64,000 nt of DNA from Spirochaetia bacterium (GTDB lineage: Bacteria; Spirochaetota; Spirochaetia; Treponematales; Treponemataceae). Under the pieces are notes generated by a model. The model saw nothing but the letters and a program-made list of their open reading frames with translations, was not told the DNA's origin and searched no databases. Positions 1 to 8,887 of this stretch are shown here, in pieces. The DNA is taken from contig CAAGIS010000154.1 in NCBI GenBank assembly GCA_900769985.1, forward strand, positions 26,756-90,755, read 5' to 3'. The translations under genes and the position numbers were made by a program. Every line of letters begins with the position of its first letter. Position 1 is the stretch's first letter.

Positions 1-326
1 ACTATGCTGCAAAAGGCGCAACAGGTAAAACAAAAGAGTTCATTGACAAGTATCAGAAAACTTACGGCTACGTTCCTGATGATGTTGCTGCTTTGACTTA
101 CGATGCAACTTACATCGTTCTGCAGGCAATTCAGGATGCAGGTCTTACAGGAAATCTTGCAAAAGACAGAGTTGCCGTAAAAGATGCAATGGGAAGAATC
201 AAGAGTTTTTCTGGCGTTACAGGAAACATGCAGTTTACACCGGACGGCGACCCTATAAAAGAAGCAGTTGTTGTTCAAGTTACGCCTGAGGGAGAATTTG
301 AATTTGTAAAATCGCTGCAGCCGTAA
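1..326 (+). CDS. livK: LivK-type branched-chain amino-acid binding protein (C-terminal part)
   Basis: Only the last 107 or so codons lie in the window; the frame is open from base 3. The product ends in the typical C-terminal lobe of a periplasmic binding protein of the Leu/Ile/Val family (peripla_BP_6): an Ala/Thr-Tyr-Asp-Ala helix, an I-K-S-F-S-G-V-T-G-N segment and the G-x-M-x-F-x-P-D-G-D-P turn near the end. It should capture an amino acid outside the membrane and deliver it to LivH/LivM. It is followed by livH, livM, livG and livF on the same strand. The paralogous livK at 45808-46944 has the same C-terminal pattern. The signal peptide and exact length cannot be judged. Confidence 0.9.
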   Translation, partial: YAAKGATGKTKEFIDKYQKTYGYVPDDVAALTYDATYIVLQAIQDAGLTGNLAKDRVAVKDAMGRIKSFSGVTGNMQFTPDGDPIKEAVVVQVTPEGEFEFVKSLQP

Positions 327-334
327 TTCAATAA

Positions 335-390
335 AAAAATCTTGAAACATGTTCTGCAAAAAACAAATACGGACTTGTTTCAAGATTTTT
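335..390 (+). terminator. Hairpin between livK and livH (attenuator or partial terminator)
   Basis: A perfect 15-bp inverted repeat (335-349 with 376-390) around a 26-nt loop lies 9 bases after the livK stop; its right arm ends in five T. The next gene, livH, starts 31 bases later with its own ribosome site. The position suggests partial termination or 3' end protection, raising LivK over the permease subunits. The second liv operon has a hairpin in the same place. Confidence 0.75.
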
Positions 391-420
391 AAGAGGTCTG
401 ATTTTAAAAGGGGGAAGTGA

Positions 421-1332
421 ATGACTTTTTTTATTCAAAATATTTTTAATGCTCTCCAATGGGGAAGTTTTTATTCTATTATTGCTTTGGGCTATTGTCT
501 GGTTTATGGAGTTCTGCGCCTTATAAACTTTGCACACGGCGATATTTTTATGACAAGTTGTTATATTGCTTTTTTTATTGTTGCAGCATTAACTTCTTAT
601 TTTGCAGGTCTTTCAGGAATCCCGCTTTTTATAATTACACTGATTGCAACAATGGCTTTGACTGCACTTTTAGGCATCGGTATAGAACGCATTGCTTACC
701 GTCCGCTCAGAAAAAAAGGAGCAAACAGGCTTTATGTTGTAATTACTGCACTGATGATTGGCTTTATTCTTGAAAACGGAAACCTCGGTCTTTTAGGCGC
801 ATCTTCAAGAAGTTTCCCGGAAATACTGCCAAAATCAATTTGGACTGTAGGACCTGTTACAATTACAAGTTTAAAAGTTCTTGTAATTGTTTCTGCAATC
901 GTAATTTTTGTAATTCTTCAGTTCATCGTACAAAAATCAACTTTGGGGATGAGCATGAGAGCCATCTCGTATGACAAGTTTGCAATTCCTTTGATGGGAA
1001 TCCCGCTGAACAAAGTCATTACGTTTACTTTTGGGCTTGGGTCTGCGCTCGCCGCCGTTGCAGGAATTTTGTTTGGAATGAGCTACCCTGTAATGGATCC
1101 GTACATGGGAATGATTATCGGCTGGAAAGCTTTTATTGCGGCTGTTGTAGGTGGAATCGGCGATATTAAGGGAGCTTTTATCGGTGGCTTTTTGCTGGGC
1201 TTTATCGAGATTTTTGTTACAGCCTTTTTGCCGTCAAGTTACAAAGACTTAGTTTCTTTTGTAATTCTTTTAGTAATTTTAACGATTAAGCCGACCGGAT
1301 TTTTTGGTGTAGCAAAATCTACAAAGATTTAA
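421..1332 (+). CDS. livH: LivH branched-chain amino-acid ABC transporter permease
   Basis: A 303-aa membrane protein of the LivH family (BPD_transp_2). It carries the family signature Y-G-V-L-R-L-I-N-F-A-H-G-D around residues 29-41, several long hydrophobic segments, and the conserved G-W-K-A-F-I-A-A-V-V-G-G-I-G-D loop near residue 240 that contacts the ATPases. The start is supported by a purine-rich GGGGGAAG site just upstream. It is one of two permease halves forming the membrane channel with LivM. Length is normal for the family, and its paralogue lies at 44692-45591. Confidence 0.95.
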   Translation: MTFFIQNIFNALQWGSFYSIIALGYCLVYGVLRLINFAHGDIFMTSCYIAFFIVAALTSYFAGLSGIPLFIITLIATMALTALLGIGIERIAYRPLRKKGANRLYVVITALMIGFILENGNLGLLGASSRSFPEILPKSIWTVGPVTITSLKVLVIVSAIVIFVILQFIVQKSTLGMSMRAISYDKFAIPLMGIPLNKVITFTFGLGSALAAVAGILFGMSYPVMDPYMGMIIGWKAFIAAVVGGIGDIKGAFIGGFLLGFIEIFVTAFLPSSYKDLVSFVILLVILTIKPTGFFGVAKSTKI

Positions 1333-1346
1333 ATCAGGAGGATTTT

Positions 1347-2480
1347 ATGACAACAACTATAAAGAAAAAATCAGATTTACATTTTCTTAAATCATTCAAT
1401 GAGAAAATGGATTTAAAATTCAATCCTTCTGCTAAATTCAGAAAACTTTTTATGCCAGTTTCAACTGTTGCAATGATTGTCCTGATAACAGTTCTTGCAC
1501 AGTTTGGAATCATAAATAATTATATTCAGACTATTATCGTAACTATATGCGTAAACATAATCATGTCCGCAAGCCTTAACATCGTAAACGGCTACATGGG
1601 AGAATTTTCCTGCGGACATGCAGGTTTTATGGCAACAGGCGCTTACGTTTCTTCAGTCGTTTCTCTCGTTTTATTCAAAGACGGAAACGCCATTACAGGT
1701 TCTGCGCTTTTACCGGAAGGGCTTTCTGTCATCGGTTTTCCGCTTTCGATAATTATCGGAGGACTTGCTGCAATGCTCGTAAGTTTAATAGTTGCGATTC
1801 CGTCTTTTAAAACACGCGACGACTATCTTGCAATCATAACAGTTGCAGCAAACTTTATCGTTACGACTGCAATTAATAATATTCCAGCAGTCGGGGCAAG
1901 CCGAGGCCTTATGGGAATGAAAAGTGTAATGACTTCGATGTCAAAGACAATAAACGTTCCGTGGATTTTAATCTGGGCACTCGTATTTGCAGTTTTGACA
2001 ATTCTTTCGATTCACTTTTTAATGCGCTCGACATTAGGCAAAGGAATCAGTGCCGTAAAGTACGATGAAATTTCTGCAGAAATTATGAGCGTTGATACAA
2101 ACAGAATGAAACTGATTGCGTTTACGTTCAGTTCATTTTTAGCAGGAATTGCAGGAGGTCTTTTTGCGCATCTTTTAGGCTTCATAAATCCTTCAAGTTT
2201 TGGAATTATGAAATCTACAGAAAGTCTTGTAATGGTTTACCTTGGTGGAATGGGCAGTTTAAGCGGTTCAGTTTTATCTGCAATAATTTTTACGATTTTA
2301 CTTGAACTTTTACGACCAGCACAAATCTGGAAGTGGGTAATCATTCCTTTAATTTTAATCTTGATTATGGAATTTCACCCGGAAGGAATTATGGGTTCAA
2401 AAGAACTTACAAAAGTATTCCCTTTCTTAAAAAAATTATTTCCTGAAAATAAAAACGAAAAGCGACCGCAAGAGGAATAA
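1347..2480 (+). CDS. livM: LivM branched-chain amino-acid ABC transporter permease
   Basis: A 377-aa inner-membrane permease, partner of LivH. The family core with G-E-F-S-C-G-H-A-G-F-M-A-T-G-A-Y is at about residues 85-100. The Y-L-G-G-M-G-S-L-S-G-S-V coupling loop is near residue 320, and H-P-E-G-I-M-G, the usual LivM ending, is near residue 348. An AGGAGG site precedes the ATG. A charged N-terminal extension of about 30 residues comes before the first hydrophobic segment, making it slightly longer than the 335-aa paralogue at 43675-44682. The gene follows livH by 14 bases and precedes livG by 3. Confidence 0.95.
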   Translation: MTTTIKKKSDLHFLKSFNEKMDLKFNPSAKFRKLFMPVSTVAMIVLITVLAQFGIINNYIQTIIVTICVNIIMSASLNIVNGYMGEFSCGHAGFMATGAYVSSVVSLVLFKDGNAITGSALLPEGLSVIGFPLSIIIGGLAAMLVSLIVAIPSFKTRDDYLAIITVAANFIVTTAINNIPAVGASRGLMGMKSVMTSMSKTINVPWILIWALVFAVLTILSIHFLMRSTLGKGISAVKYDEISAEIMSVDTNRMKLIAFTFSSFLAGIAGGLFAHLLGFINPSSFGIMKSTESLVMVYLGGMGSLSGSVLSAIIFTILLELLRPAQIWKWVIIPLILILIMEFHPEGIMGSKELTKVFPFLKKLFPENKNEKRPQEE

Positions 2481-2483
2481 ATT

Positions 2484-3296
2484 ATGAGCGAAACTTTATT
2501 AAAAATAGAACACCTGACACACAGATTCGGCGGACTGCAGGCGTTGACAGACATAAATGTTGAACTTGAAAAAGGCACGATTAACGCCTTGATTGGACCA
2601 AACGGCGCAGGAAAGACAACGGTATTCAATCTTGTTTCAGGTTTTTACATTCCGTCGGAAGGCGACATCATTTTTGACGGCACACGACTTAACGGTTTAA
2701 AGCCGCATAAAATTGCAGACTTGCAGATTGGACGTACTTTCCAGAACATCAGGCTTTGGAGCGACATGACTGTCCTTGACAACATCTGCATTGCACAGCA
2801 TTCGCGTCTTGGTTTTTCGCTCAAAGATGTTTTTATGCGTACTAAAAAATATAAAGACCGCGAAAAAGAAATTCACAAAGAAGCATGGCATCTCCTTGAA
2901 AAATTCAGCCTTGCAGACAGTGCGCTTGACTATCCGAAAAACCTTCCATACGGAATTCAGCGTCGCGTTGAAATTGCAAGGGCACTGAGTTTAAATCCAA
3001 AGCTTTTAATGCTTGACGAACCGGCTGCAGGGCTTTCTACTTCTGACCTTGACGGTTTGATTTCGTACATAAAATGGATTCATGATACTTTCGGAATTAC
3101 AATCTGGATGATTGAACACCAGATGCAGGTTGTCAATTCACTTTGCGACAGAATAAAAGTAATTAATTTCGGAAAGGAACTTGCAGAAGGCTCTGCTGAA
3201 GAAATTCAGAATAATCCTGCTGTAATCGAAGCTTACCTTGGAAATGCCGACATCAGCATAAAAGATGCGTATCCGGGACTTGCCGATTCAGAATAA
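2484..3296 (+). CDS. livG: LivG ABC transporter ATPase
   Basis: A 270-aa cytoplasmic ATPase powering the Liv transporter. Walker A G-P-N-G-A-G-K-T is at residues 38-45. The LivG-type signature Y-G-I-Q-R-R-V-E-I-A-R-A replaces the usual LSGGQ around residues 152-163. Walker B is L-L-M-L-D-E-P-A-A-G, followed by the H-loop I-E-H. R-T-F-Q-N-I-R is the Q-loop context typical of LivG. Spacing to livM is 3 bases, so translational coupling is likely. Length and motifs are normal. Confidence 0.96.
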   Translation: MSETLLKIEHLTHRFGGLQALTDINVELEKGTINALIGPNGAGKTTVFNLVSGFYIPSEGDIIFDGTRLNGLKPHKIADLQIGRTFQNIRLWSDMTVLDNICIAQHSRLGFSLKDVFMRTKKYKDREKEIHKEAWHLLEKFSLADSALDYPKNLPYGIQRRVEIARALSLNPKLLMLDEPAAGLSTSDLDGLISYIKWIHDTFGITIWMIEHQMQVVNSLCDRIKVINFGKELAEGSAEEIQNNPAVIEAYLGNADISIKDAYPGLADSE

Positions 3297-3375
3297 TGTT
3301 TTATGTAAATTCAGCATGACGTTTTTGCCGGTTGTTTCTGGCTGCTGACTATGCTGTTTATTTTACGGAGGAAAT

Positions 3376-4116
3376 ATGTTACTGGAAGTTAAAGATTTAA
3401 AAGTTGGTTATGGAAATATCGAGGCTCTTCACGGAATTAATTTTAACGTTGATAAAGGTGAAATTGTAACTTTAATCGGAGCAAACGGCGCAGGCAAAAC
3501 TTCTACGTTGCTGACACTTTCGCGGCTGCCAAAACCGGAAGCTCCTGCCGTAATAAGCGGCGACGTTCTTTATGAAAATAAATCAATTCTAAAAACAGAA
3601 CCACATACTTTAATTCAAAATAGAATGCTCGTTTTAGTTCCCGAAGGCCGCCACATTTTCGGCAACCTCACTGTCGAAGAAAATCTGCAGATGGCATGCT
3701 ACGGAAGGCGCAAAGTTCCAAACCACGATATGCGCTCAATGGAATTGTACGACCTTGTTTACGATTTGTTTCCGCGCCTTTACGAACGCCGCAAACAGCG
3801 CAGCGAACTTTTGTCAGGCGGTGAGCAGCAAATGCTTGCAGTAGGCAGGGCGCTGATGACTGACTGCGATTTTATCATGCTCGATGAACCGAGTATGGGT
3901 CTTGCACCTAAACTGATGTTTGAAATGTTCCGTGCATTAAAGCGTATGAACGTGCAGAACAAAAAAACTCTTCTCGTCGTTGAACAAAATGCAAAAGTTG
4001 CACTTGATTTTGCAGACCGCGGTTATGTTCTGCGCACTGGTGAAATCATTGCAAGCGGAACAAGCGAAGAACTTAAAAACAATCCTGAAGTTCAAAAGGC
4101 ATACCTTGGCGGATGA
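3376..4116 (+). CDS. livF: LivF ABC transporter ATPase
   Basis: A 246-aa second ATPase of the Liv transporter, heterodimer partner of LivG. Walker A G-A-N-G-A-G-K-T is at residues 35-42. The Q-loop V-P-E-G-R-H-I-F is the LivF hallmark, the signature is L-S-G-G-E-Q-Q-M-L-A, and Walker B is F-I-M-L-D-E-P-S-M-G. The gene has a strong GGAGG site. It is separated from livG by 79 bases in which I see no ORF or clear terminator. It closes the transporter operon. Confidence 0.96.
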   Translation: MLLEVKDLKVGYGNIEALHGINFNVDKGEIVTLIGANGAGKTSTLLTLSRLPKPEAPAVISGDVLYENKSILKTEPHTLIQNRMLVLVPEGRHIFGNLTVEENLQMACYGRRKVPNHDMRSMELYDLVYDLFPRLYERRKQRSELLSGGEQQMLAVGRALMTDCDFIMLDEPSMGLAPKLMFEMFRALKRMNVQNKKTLLVVEQNAKVALDFADRGYVLRTGEIIASGTSEELKNNPEVQKAYLGG

Positions 4117-4144
4117 TAAAGCCAATACAAAGTCCGAAAGTTTT

Positions 4145-4792
4145 ATGAAATATTTTTTTCTTATAACTGAATTGACAGGAACTATCGCTTTTGCAATTTC
4201 AGGTTCTCTCACTGCTATAAAAAAAGAGATGGATCTTTTAGGAGTTATGATTTTAGGAATGACGACTGCAGTGGGAGGCGGAATTTTGCGCGATATGATT
4301 CTCGGAATTTTTCCGCCAAAAGCATTTATCGACGGCATTTATGTTTTTGTTTCGCTTTTAATTTCTGCATTCTGTTTTTTTATAATTTTTCTTCAGCATA
4401 AAAAAATTTTGAAAGTGCGCAATTCGCAAAAGCAGAAAAATATTTTTCACAACATCATAATAATTGCAGATGCAATCGGTCTTGGCATTTTTACAGTTGC
4501 AGGAGTAAAGGCAGTTTTTGATGCAGAGTTAAATTTAAATTATTTTATTCCGGTTTTTCTCGGAACTTTAACAGGTGTCGGCGGAGGCATTTTCAGAGAT
4601 GTTATGGCAGGGGACAGACCTTACATTTTTGTAAAACACATTTACGCGTGCGCTTCGATTTTAGGGGCACTTGTATGTGCGCTTTTATGGAACAGCGCAG
4701 GTCAAAGCCTTTCAATGATTTTAGGTTTTTTTACAGTTTTAGTTTTCAGAATTCTTGCAATTCACTTTGAGTGGAACTTACCGCACGCCTGA
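4145..4792 (+). CDS. TRIC-type / UPF0126 membrane channel protein (YicG-like)
   Basis: About 215 aa, highly hydrophobic, with two copies of the family's glycine-rich motif: G-G-G-I-L-R-D-M-I-L-G near residue 40 and G-G-G-I-F-R-D-V-M-A-G near residue 155. This marks the duplicated trimeric intracellular cation channel fold (UPF0126). Bacterial relatives are proposed cation (K+) channels; for glycine export or anything else I have no evidence here. The ATG at 4145 gives the family-standard N-terminus; the open frame extends further upstream inside livF but has no better start. The 3' end overlaps the convergent GGDEF gene by 15 bases. Confidence 0.8.
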   Translation: MKYFFLITELTGTIAFAISGSLTAIKKEMDLLGVMILGMTTAVGGGILRDMILGIFPPKAFIDGIYVFVSLLISAFCFFIIFLQHKKILKVRNSQKQKNIFHNIIIIADAIGLGIFTVAGVKAVFDAELNLNYFIPVFLGTLTGVGGGIFRDVMAGDRPYIFVKHIYACASILGALVCALLWNSAGQSLSMILGFFTVLVFRILAIHFEWNLPHA

Positions 4793-6751
4793 CTTCTTTT
4801 CTGCCTGAATCTTTTCCATGCGAAGATGTTTTTCGCGCTTTTCTACGTACAGTTTTTCGTCTGCAATATTCAGCAGTTTGTCAAGGCAATTTTCATTTTC
4901 ATCAAATTGACTAAAACCTACACTTATAGAAAGTACAAAAGTATCTTCTTCTTTTTGGTTATATTCTTTGCATTTGTCTGCAATCCGTTTTTTTATTACA
5001 GCAAAATCCTTTTTTGTCATCTCAGGTGCAACAATCGCAAACTCATCCCCTCCAAGCCTTCCGATAATGTCAGTAGTCCTGAAAATTGATTTTAAAATAT
5101 TTGCTTCTGCTTTTATTGCCTTATCTCCGACTTCATGCCCGAACGTATCGTTTATAGATTTTAATCCGTCCATATCACCGTAAATCACAAGCCCGGTTTT
5201 TCCGATTGAAACGTATCTGTCAATAATACATTGAGCTGCTTCATAAAATCCGCGCCTGTTCAAAATCTGGGTCATTTCATCAGTTCTGCTTAAACTGTGA
5301 AGTTTTTCAGAATATTCTTTTAAAGAAATATTTTTGTTTTTTAATTTTTCACATTCATTTTCTGACTGCGAAATTTTTATCGAACTTACAATTTCTTTTG
5401 AAATCAGTTCAAACATTGTCTGATAAAAAATTTTTTCGTATTGACCTATCCGCATAAAAAAGTAGCCGTACTGATAATTTTCTGCATAGACAGGAAAAAT
5501 AATTTCCGTATCTTCAAAAAAATTGTCATATTCTTCTGGCAGCATTGCTTCAGCAGGATTAAAACAAATGTCAGGATTTACAATTCCGCTTTTAATTGAA
5601 TAGACCATTTTTACGCTAGCTTTTTCCGGGATTATAAAAACTGAGTCCCGCGTAAAATACATCGGTTTTTCGTACAAAACAAGTATCGCTTTTGAAATGT
5701 CAAAAAGTGCAAAACAATAAACAAGGCGGTTATAAAGTTTTTCAAGCGAAACAGGTTCCTGCGATTCAAGCAAAAAATAATGAAGCATATATATCTGCAC
5801 AGAACTTTTATGATGAATACGGTGTTTTAAAAATTCCTTTTCTGCAACCATATCTTCTTTTGCACGGCTTCTGCTTTTTTTTGAACAGCCACATGACGTC
5901 CTGATTACAGGAACAGCTTTTAATACTTTTTCTATTTTTTTATTCTCTTTCTTGCTGAACAAATCAAACGCCATTTTTGCAGCTTCGTATGCCTGCGTTT
6001 CTACGTGAGGGTCAACAGTAGAAATTCCAAAATCGTATGCCGTCGTAAAAAGCACATTGTCGTAGCCGATTACGCTTACATCCTCAGGAACATGGATTCC
6101 GTTGTCTTCAAGACAGCTTATGCAGCCCAGCGCCATTTCATCGTTACAGCAAAAAATTGCATTAAAATCTCGCTCTTTGTTTTTTTTCAGATAGCGCTGC
6201 AAATTATCGTAAGCATGCTCAAGGACAAAGTTTCCGTCGAGCGATTTTTTTTCGCTGAATTTTATACCGTTAGATTTTAGAACTGTTTTAAAAATATTTT
6301 CGCGTTCCAAAGATTCTTCGCATCTTTTATCAGCGTGCATTAAAATAAATTTATCGCGTTTGTGTTCTTTTATTACATGAGTCAGCAATTCTTCAATTGC
6401 CTTTGAAGAATCAACTGTAATCGAAGGCATACCAGGAACTTTAAGTCCGAGCGAAACTTTTATCATCGGCGGAAGATTTTTTATATCGACAAGAAACTCG
6501 TCAAACGCGCGCATATTAGACAACGCGGCAGATGCAATAATCAGGACATCAATGTTTTGGGGATTTATCAGGCTTGTAATCGAATCATATTGAAAATCGT
6601 ATCGCGAAGAATTGTTACCGCGTAAAATCGAAAAGACTATCTGAACACAGTCATTTTCTTTACAAAATTTATTTATTCCGTCAATTACACTTGCACTATA
6701 ATCAGAATAAATTGCATTAATTAGGATTCCGATTCTAAATTTTCTTCCCAT
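4778..6751 (-). CDS. LacI-type periplasmic-binding sensor fused to a diguanylate cyclase (GGDEF)
   Basis: A 657-aa protein. Residues 1-290 read as the sugar-binding domain of LacI/GalR regulators (start R-I-G-I-L-I-N; late V-S-V-I-G-Y-D-N-V-L-F-T-T), but no helix-turn-helix precedes it. A linker with C-G-C follows, then a middle region of about 190 aa that I cannot assign, and a C-terminal GGDEF domain. The active-site G-G-D-E-F is at residues 567-571. An intact inhibitory R-x-x-D (R-T-T-D) lies five residues upstream, so product feedback is expected. There is no signal peptide or membrane segment, so it is probably cytoplasmic and makes c-di-GMP in response to an intracellular small ligand. 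It has a GGGGAAG ribosome site. Confidence 0.88.
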   Translation of the reverse strand: MGRKFRIGILINAIYSDYSASVIDGINKFCKENDCVQIVFSILRGNNSSRYDFQYDSITSLINPQNIDVLIIASAALSNMRAFDEFLVDIKNLPPMIKVSLGLKVPGMPSITVDSSKAIEELLTHVIKEHKRDKFILMHADKRCEESLERENIFKTVLKSNGIKFSEKKSLDGNFVLEHAYDNLQRYLKKNKERDFNAIFCCNDEMALGCISCLEDNGIHVPEDVSVIGYDNVLFTTAYDFGISTVDPHVETQAYEAAKMAFDLFSKKENKKIEKVLKAVPVIRTSCGCSKKSRSRAKEDMVAEKEFLKHRIHHKSSVQIYMLHYFLLESQEPVSLEKLYNRLVYCFALFDISKAILVLYEKPMYFTRDSVFIIPEKASVKMVYSIKSGIVNPDICFNPAEAMLPEEYDNFFEDTEIIFPVYAENYQYGYFFMRIGQYEKIFYQTMFELISKEIVSSIKISQSENECEKLKNKNISLKEYSEKLHSLSRTDEMTQILNRRGFYEAAQCIIDRYVSIGKTGLVIYGDMDGLKSINDTFGHEVGDKAIKAEANILKSIFRTTDIIGRLGGDEFAIVAPEMTKKDFAVIKKRIADKCKEYNQKEEDTFVLSISVGFSQFDENENCLDKLLNIADEKLYVEKREKHLRMEKIQAEKKSGVR

Positions 6752-6765
6752 TGCTTCCCCAACAA

Positions 6766-6794
6766 ATTATACAACCGTATAAATAATTTTACAA
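6766..6794 (-). promoter_or_regulatory. Sigma-70-type promoter for the LacI-GGDEF gene
   Basis: On the minus strand, TTGTAA (6789-6794) is followed after 17 bases by a perfect TATAAT (6766-6771), 15 bases before the start codon. This is the only candidate of this quality upstream of the gene. Confidence 0.65.
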
Positions 6795-6900
6795 TGAGAT
6801 TAAAATATGAGCAACAATTTTAAAACCAATTTTCTCTTTCTGTTGCGCAGTACAGTACGCCTCAGACTGACATGCTGAAAACTTCTTGCCGACAGAACAT

Positions 6901-6932
6901 ACACAGTAAACCAGATTGCAGGTTTACTGTGT
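6901..6932 (-). other. Perfect 12-bp hairpin downstream of ilvB
   Basis: A 12-bp inverted repeat (6901-6912 with 6921-6932) with an 8-base loop lies 30 bases after the ilvB stop. It has no T-run on either strand, so it may be a weak or factor-assisted 3' end, or part of the adjacent dispersed repeat. Confidence 0.45.
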
Positions 6933-6965
6933 AATCGATTCAAGTGTTAATCAGCACTTCCTTAG
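6931..6965 (-). repeat. Dispersed palindromic repeat, copy 1 (contains the ilvB stop codon)
   Basis: Read on the minus strand, the element begins TAAGGAAGTGCTGATTAACA and continues to CGATTAC. Its first three bases are the ilvB stop codon. The first 26 bases are identical to copy 5 at 33085-33118, and the GTGCTGATTAACAC part is shared with copy 4 at 15320-15368. It folds into a small hairpin (AAGTG with CACTT). Confidence 0.7.
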
Positions 6966-8683
6966 TTATCCCAGCACATAATCGGTTGGTCAATCGGCTT
7001 GCCGCCCGGAACCATCGGCAATACCATTTCGTCAATGTCAACTTTCGCATCGATAATGCAAGGCTTGTGCAGGCTGAATGCCTTTTCAAAAACCTTTTCA
7101 AATTCTTTTGCATTATTCGCACGGAACGAATCAATGCCGTAAGCATCTGCAAGTTTTAACCAGTCCGGCCCAAAATCGAGAGTTGTCTGACTGAACCTGT
7201 TGCCGTAAAAAATCTTCTGCCACATACGGACATTTCCGAGAGAACCGTTGTTTACTACGACAATTACAATCGGAAGATTGTAATGCTGAATCGTTGCAAG
7301 TTCGTTGCAGTTCATTCTAAAACTTCCGTCGCCTGCAATATGAACGACACGCGCTTTCAGATTTGCACATTGAATTCCCATCGCAGCACCAGTTCCAAAA
7401 CCCATCGTTCCAAGACCGCCAGAAGTATTGAAAGTGCGCGGTTTATTAAACGGATAAAACTGCGCAGTCCACATCTGATGCTGTCCTACTTCTGTAGTAA
7501 TGAACGTATCATCGCCTGCAATCCTGTTTATGCACTCGCAGATAAATTTAGGATTAATCGAATCTTTAGGTTCTTTGCCGTAACATTCCGGAACATCTTT
7601 TTTCCATTCATCAATCTGAGAAAGCCACTCTGTATGAGAAGCCTTTTTTACGTGAGGTAAAAGAGATGTCAGAACCTGCTTTACATCGCCTACAAGACAA
7701 TTATCTGTCATCACGTTTTTATTGATTTCTGCAGGGTCAATATCAATATGAAGAATCTTGCTGTTTGCTGCAAAATGTTTTGGATCACCAAGAACTCTGT
7801 CGCTGAACCGTGAACCGATTGCAATAACTAAATCGCTGTTTGTAATTCCGAGATTGCTTGCATTAGTTCCGTGCATTCCGACCATCCATGTGCAAAGACG
7901 GTGTTTTGCAGGGAAAACATCGCGACCCATAAGACTTTCAGAAACAGGGATTTCAGCTTTTTCGGCAAGTTCAAGAAGTTCCTTTTCTGCCCCGGAAATT
8001 TTTACACCACCGCCGGCATAAATAATCGGACGTTCGGAACTGTTAATCATTTCTGCAGCGGCTTTTATCTGTTCTTCTGACGGAACAGAAACTGTAAGCG
8101 AACGTTTTAAATTTGCCTTTTCAAGAGCAGTTTTTGAAACAGCTTCATCAGGATTTTTCAAAGGTTCAAAGTCGCAAAGAGCAGCAGTTACATCTTTGGG
8201 AATATCAATCAGAACAGGACCTGGACGTCCCGTCTTTGCAATTACAAAAGCTTCCCTTATTGTTTCTGCAAGATTATTTACATCCATAACCATAAAGTTA
8301 TGTTTTGTAATCGGCATAGTAACGCCTGTTATATCAATTTCCTGAAACGAATCCTTACCTAAAAGCGGCTTAACAACATTACATGTAATTGCAACAATCG
8401 GAATTGAATCCATATACGCAGTTGCAATTCCTGTTACAAGATTTGTCGCACCCGGTCCGCTTGTTGCCATACAGACACCGACTTTTCCTGTTGAACGTGC
8501 ATAGCCGTCTGCCGCATGACAGGCAGCCTGTTCATGAGCAGTCAAAATATGAGTAATTCTATCAGAATTCTTATAAAGTTCATCATAAATATTAAGAATT
8601 GCGCCACCAGGATAACCAAAAACAGTTTTTACGCCCTGTTCAACAAGACATTCAATAACAATTTGCGAGCCAGTAATTTTCAT
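6962..8683 (-). CDS. ilvB: Acetolactate synthase large subunit
   Basis: A 573-aa thiamin-diphosphate enzyme. It condenses pyruvate with pyruvate or 2-ketobutyrate, the first common step of valine, leucine and isoleucine synthesis. Catalytic Glu51 sits in A-H-E-Q-A-A, followed by the Y-A-R-S-T-G-K-V-G segment, S-G-P-G-A-T-N and the G-D-G-S-F-R-M-N ThDP/Mg motif in the C-terminal third. Length matches the anabolic AHAS large subunit. No ilvN small subunit is next to it, so any regulatory subunit is encoded elsewhere. A GAGGAAA ribosome site precedes the ATG. Confidence 0.95.
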   Translation of the reverse strand: MKITGSQIVIECLVEQGVKTVFGYPGGAILNIYDELYKNSDRITHILTAHEQAACHAADGYARSTGKVGVCMATSGPGATNLVTGIATAYMDSIPIVAITCNVVKPLLGKDSFQEIDITGVTMPITKHNFMVMDVNNLAETIREAFVIAKTGRPGPVLIDIPKDVTAALCDFEPLKNPDEAVSKTALEKANLKRSLTVSVPSEEQIKAAAEMINSSERPIIYAGGGVKISGAEKELLELAEKAEIPVSESLMGRDVFPAKHRLCTWMVGMHGTNASNLGITNSDLVIAIGSRFSDRVLGDPKHFAANSKILHIDIDPAEINKNVMTDNCLVGDVKQVLTSLLPHVKKASHTEWLSQIDEWKKDVPECYGKEPKDSINPKFICECINRIAGDDTFITTEVGQHQMWTAQFYPFNKPRTFNTSGGLGTMGFGTGAAMGIQCANLKARVVHIAGDGSFRMNCNELATIQHYNLPIVIVVVNNGSLGNVRMWQKIFYGNRFSQTTLDFGPDWLKLADAYGIDSFRANNAKEFEKVFEKAFSLHKPCIIDAKVDIDEMVLPMVPGGKPIDQPIMCWDN

Positions 8684-8729
8684 TGAAATTTCCTCAACAT
8701 TATATTTTTATACAGAAATCAGTGCGTAA

Positions 8730-8758
8730 ATAATACTAATTTTTATAAATATATTCAA
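8730..8758 (-). promoter_or_regulatory. ilvB promoter
   Basis: On the minus strand, TTGAAT (8753-8758), 17 bases, then TATTAT (8730-8735), about 46 bases before the ilvB start. The leader is too short for a T-box or leader-peptide attenuator, and I see none. Confidence 0.55.
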
Positions 8759-8887
8759 TAACTTTAAAAATATTAAATATCTTCAGTATAATTAGATACT
8801 CAAAAAACGCCGCAACCACCGAACAACCCAGATAGAAACACAAGCAGGGGACTTGATTTTTCCGGGTAAACGACTATTATAAAAAAA

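Noticed and set aside
3980..4144. Longer version of the TRIC-type channel protein beginning inside livF
   Set aside because: The upstream part overlaps livF in another frame and looks nothing like the family; the ATG at 4145 gives the normal first helix.
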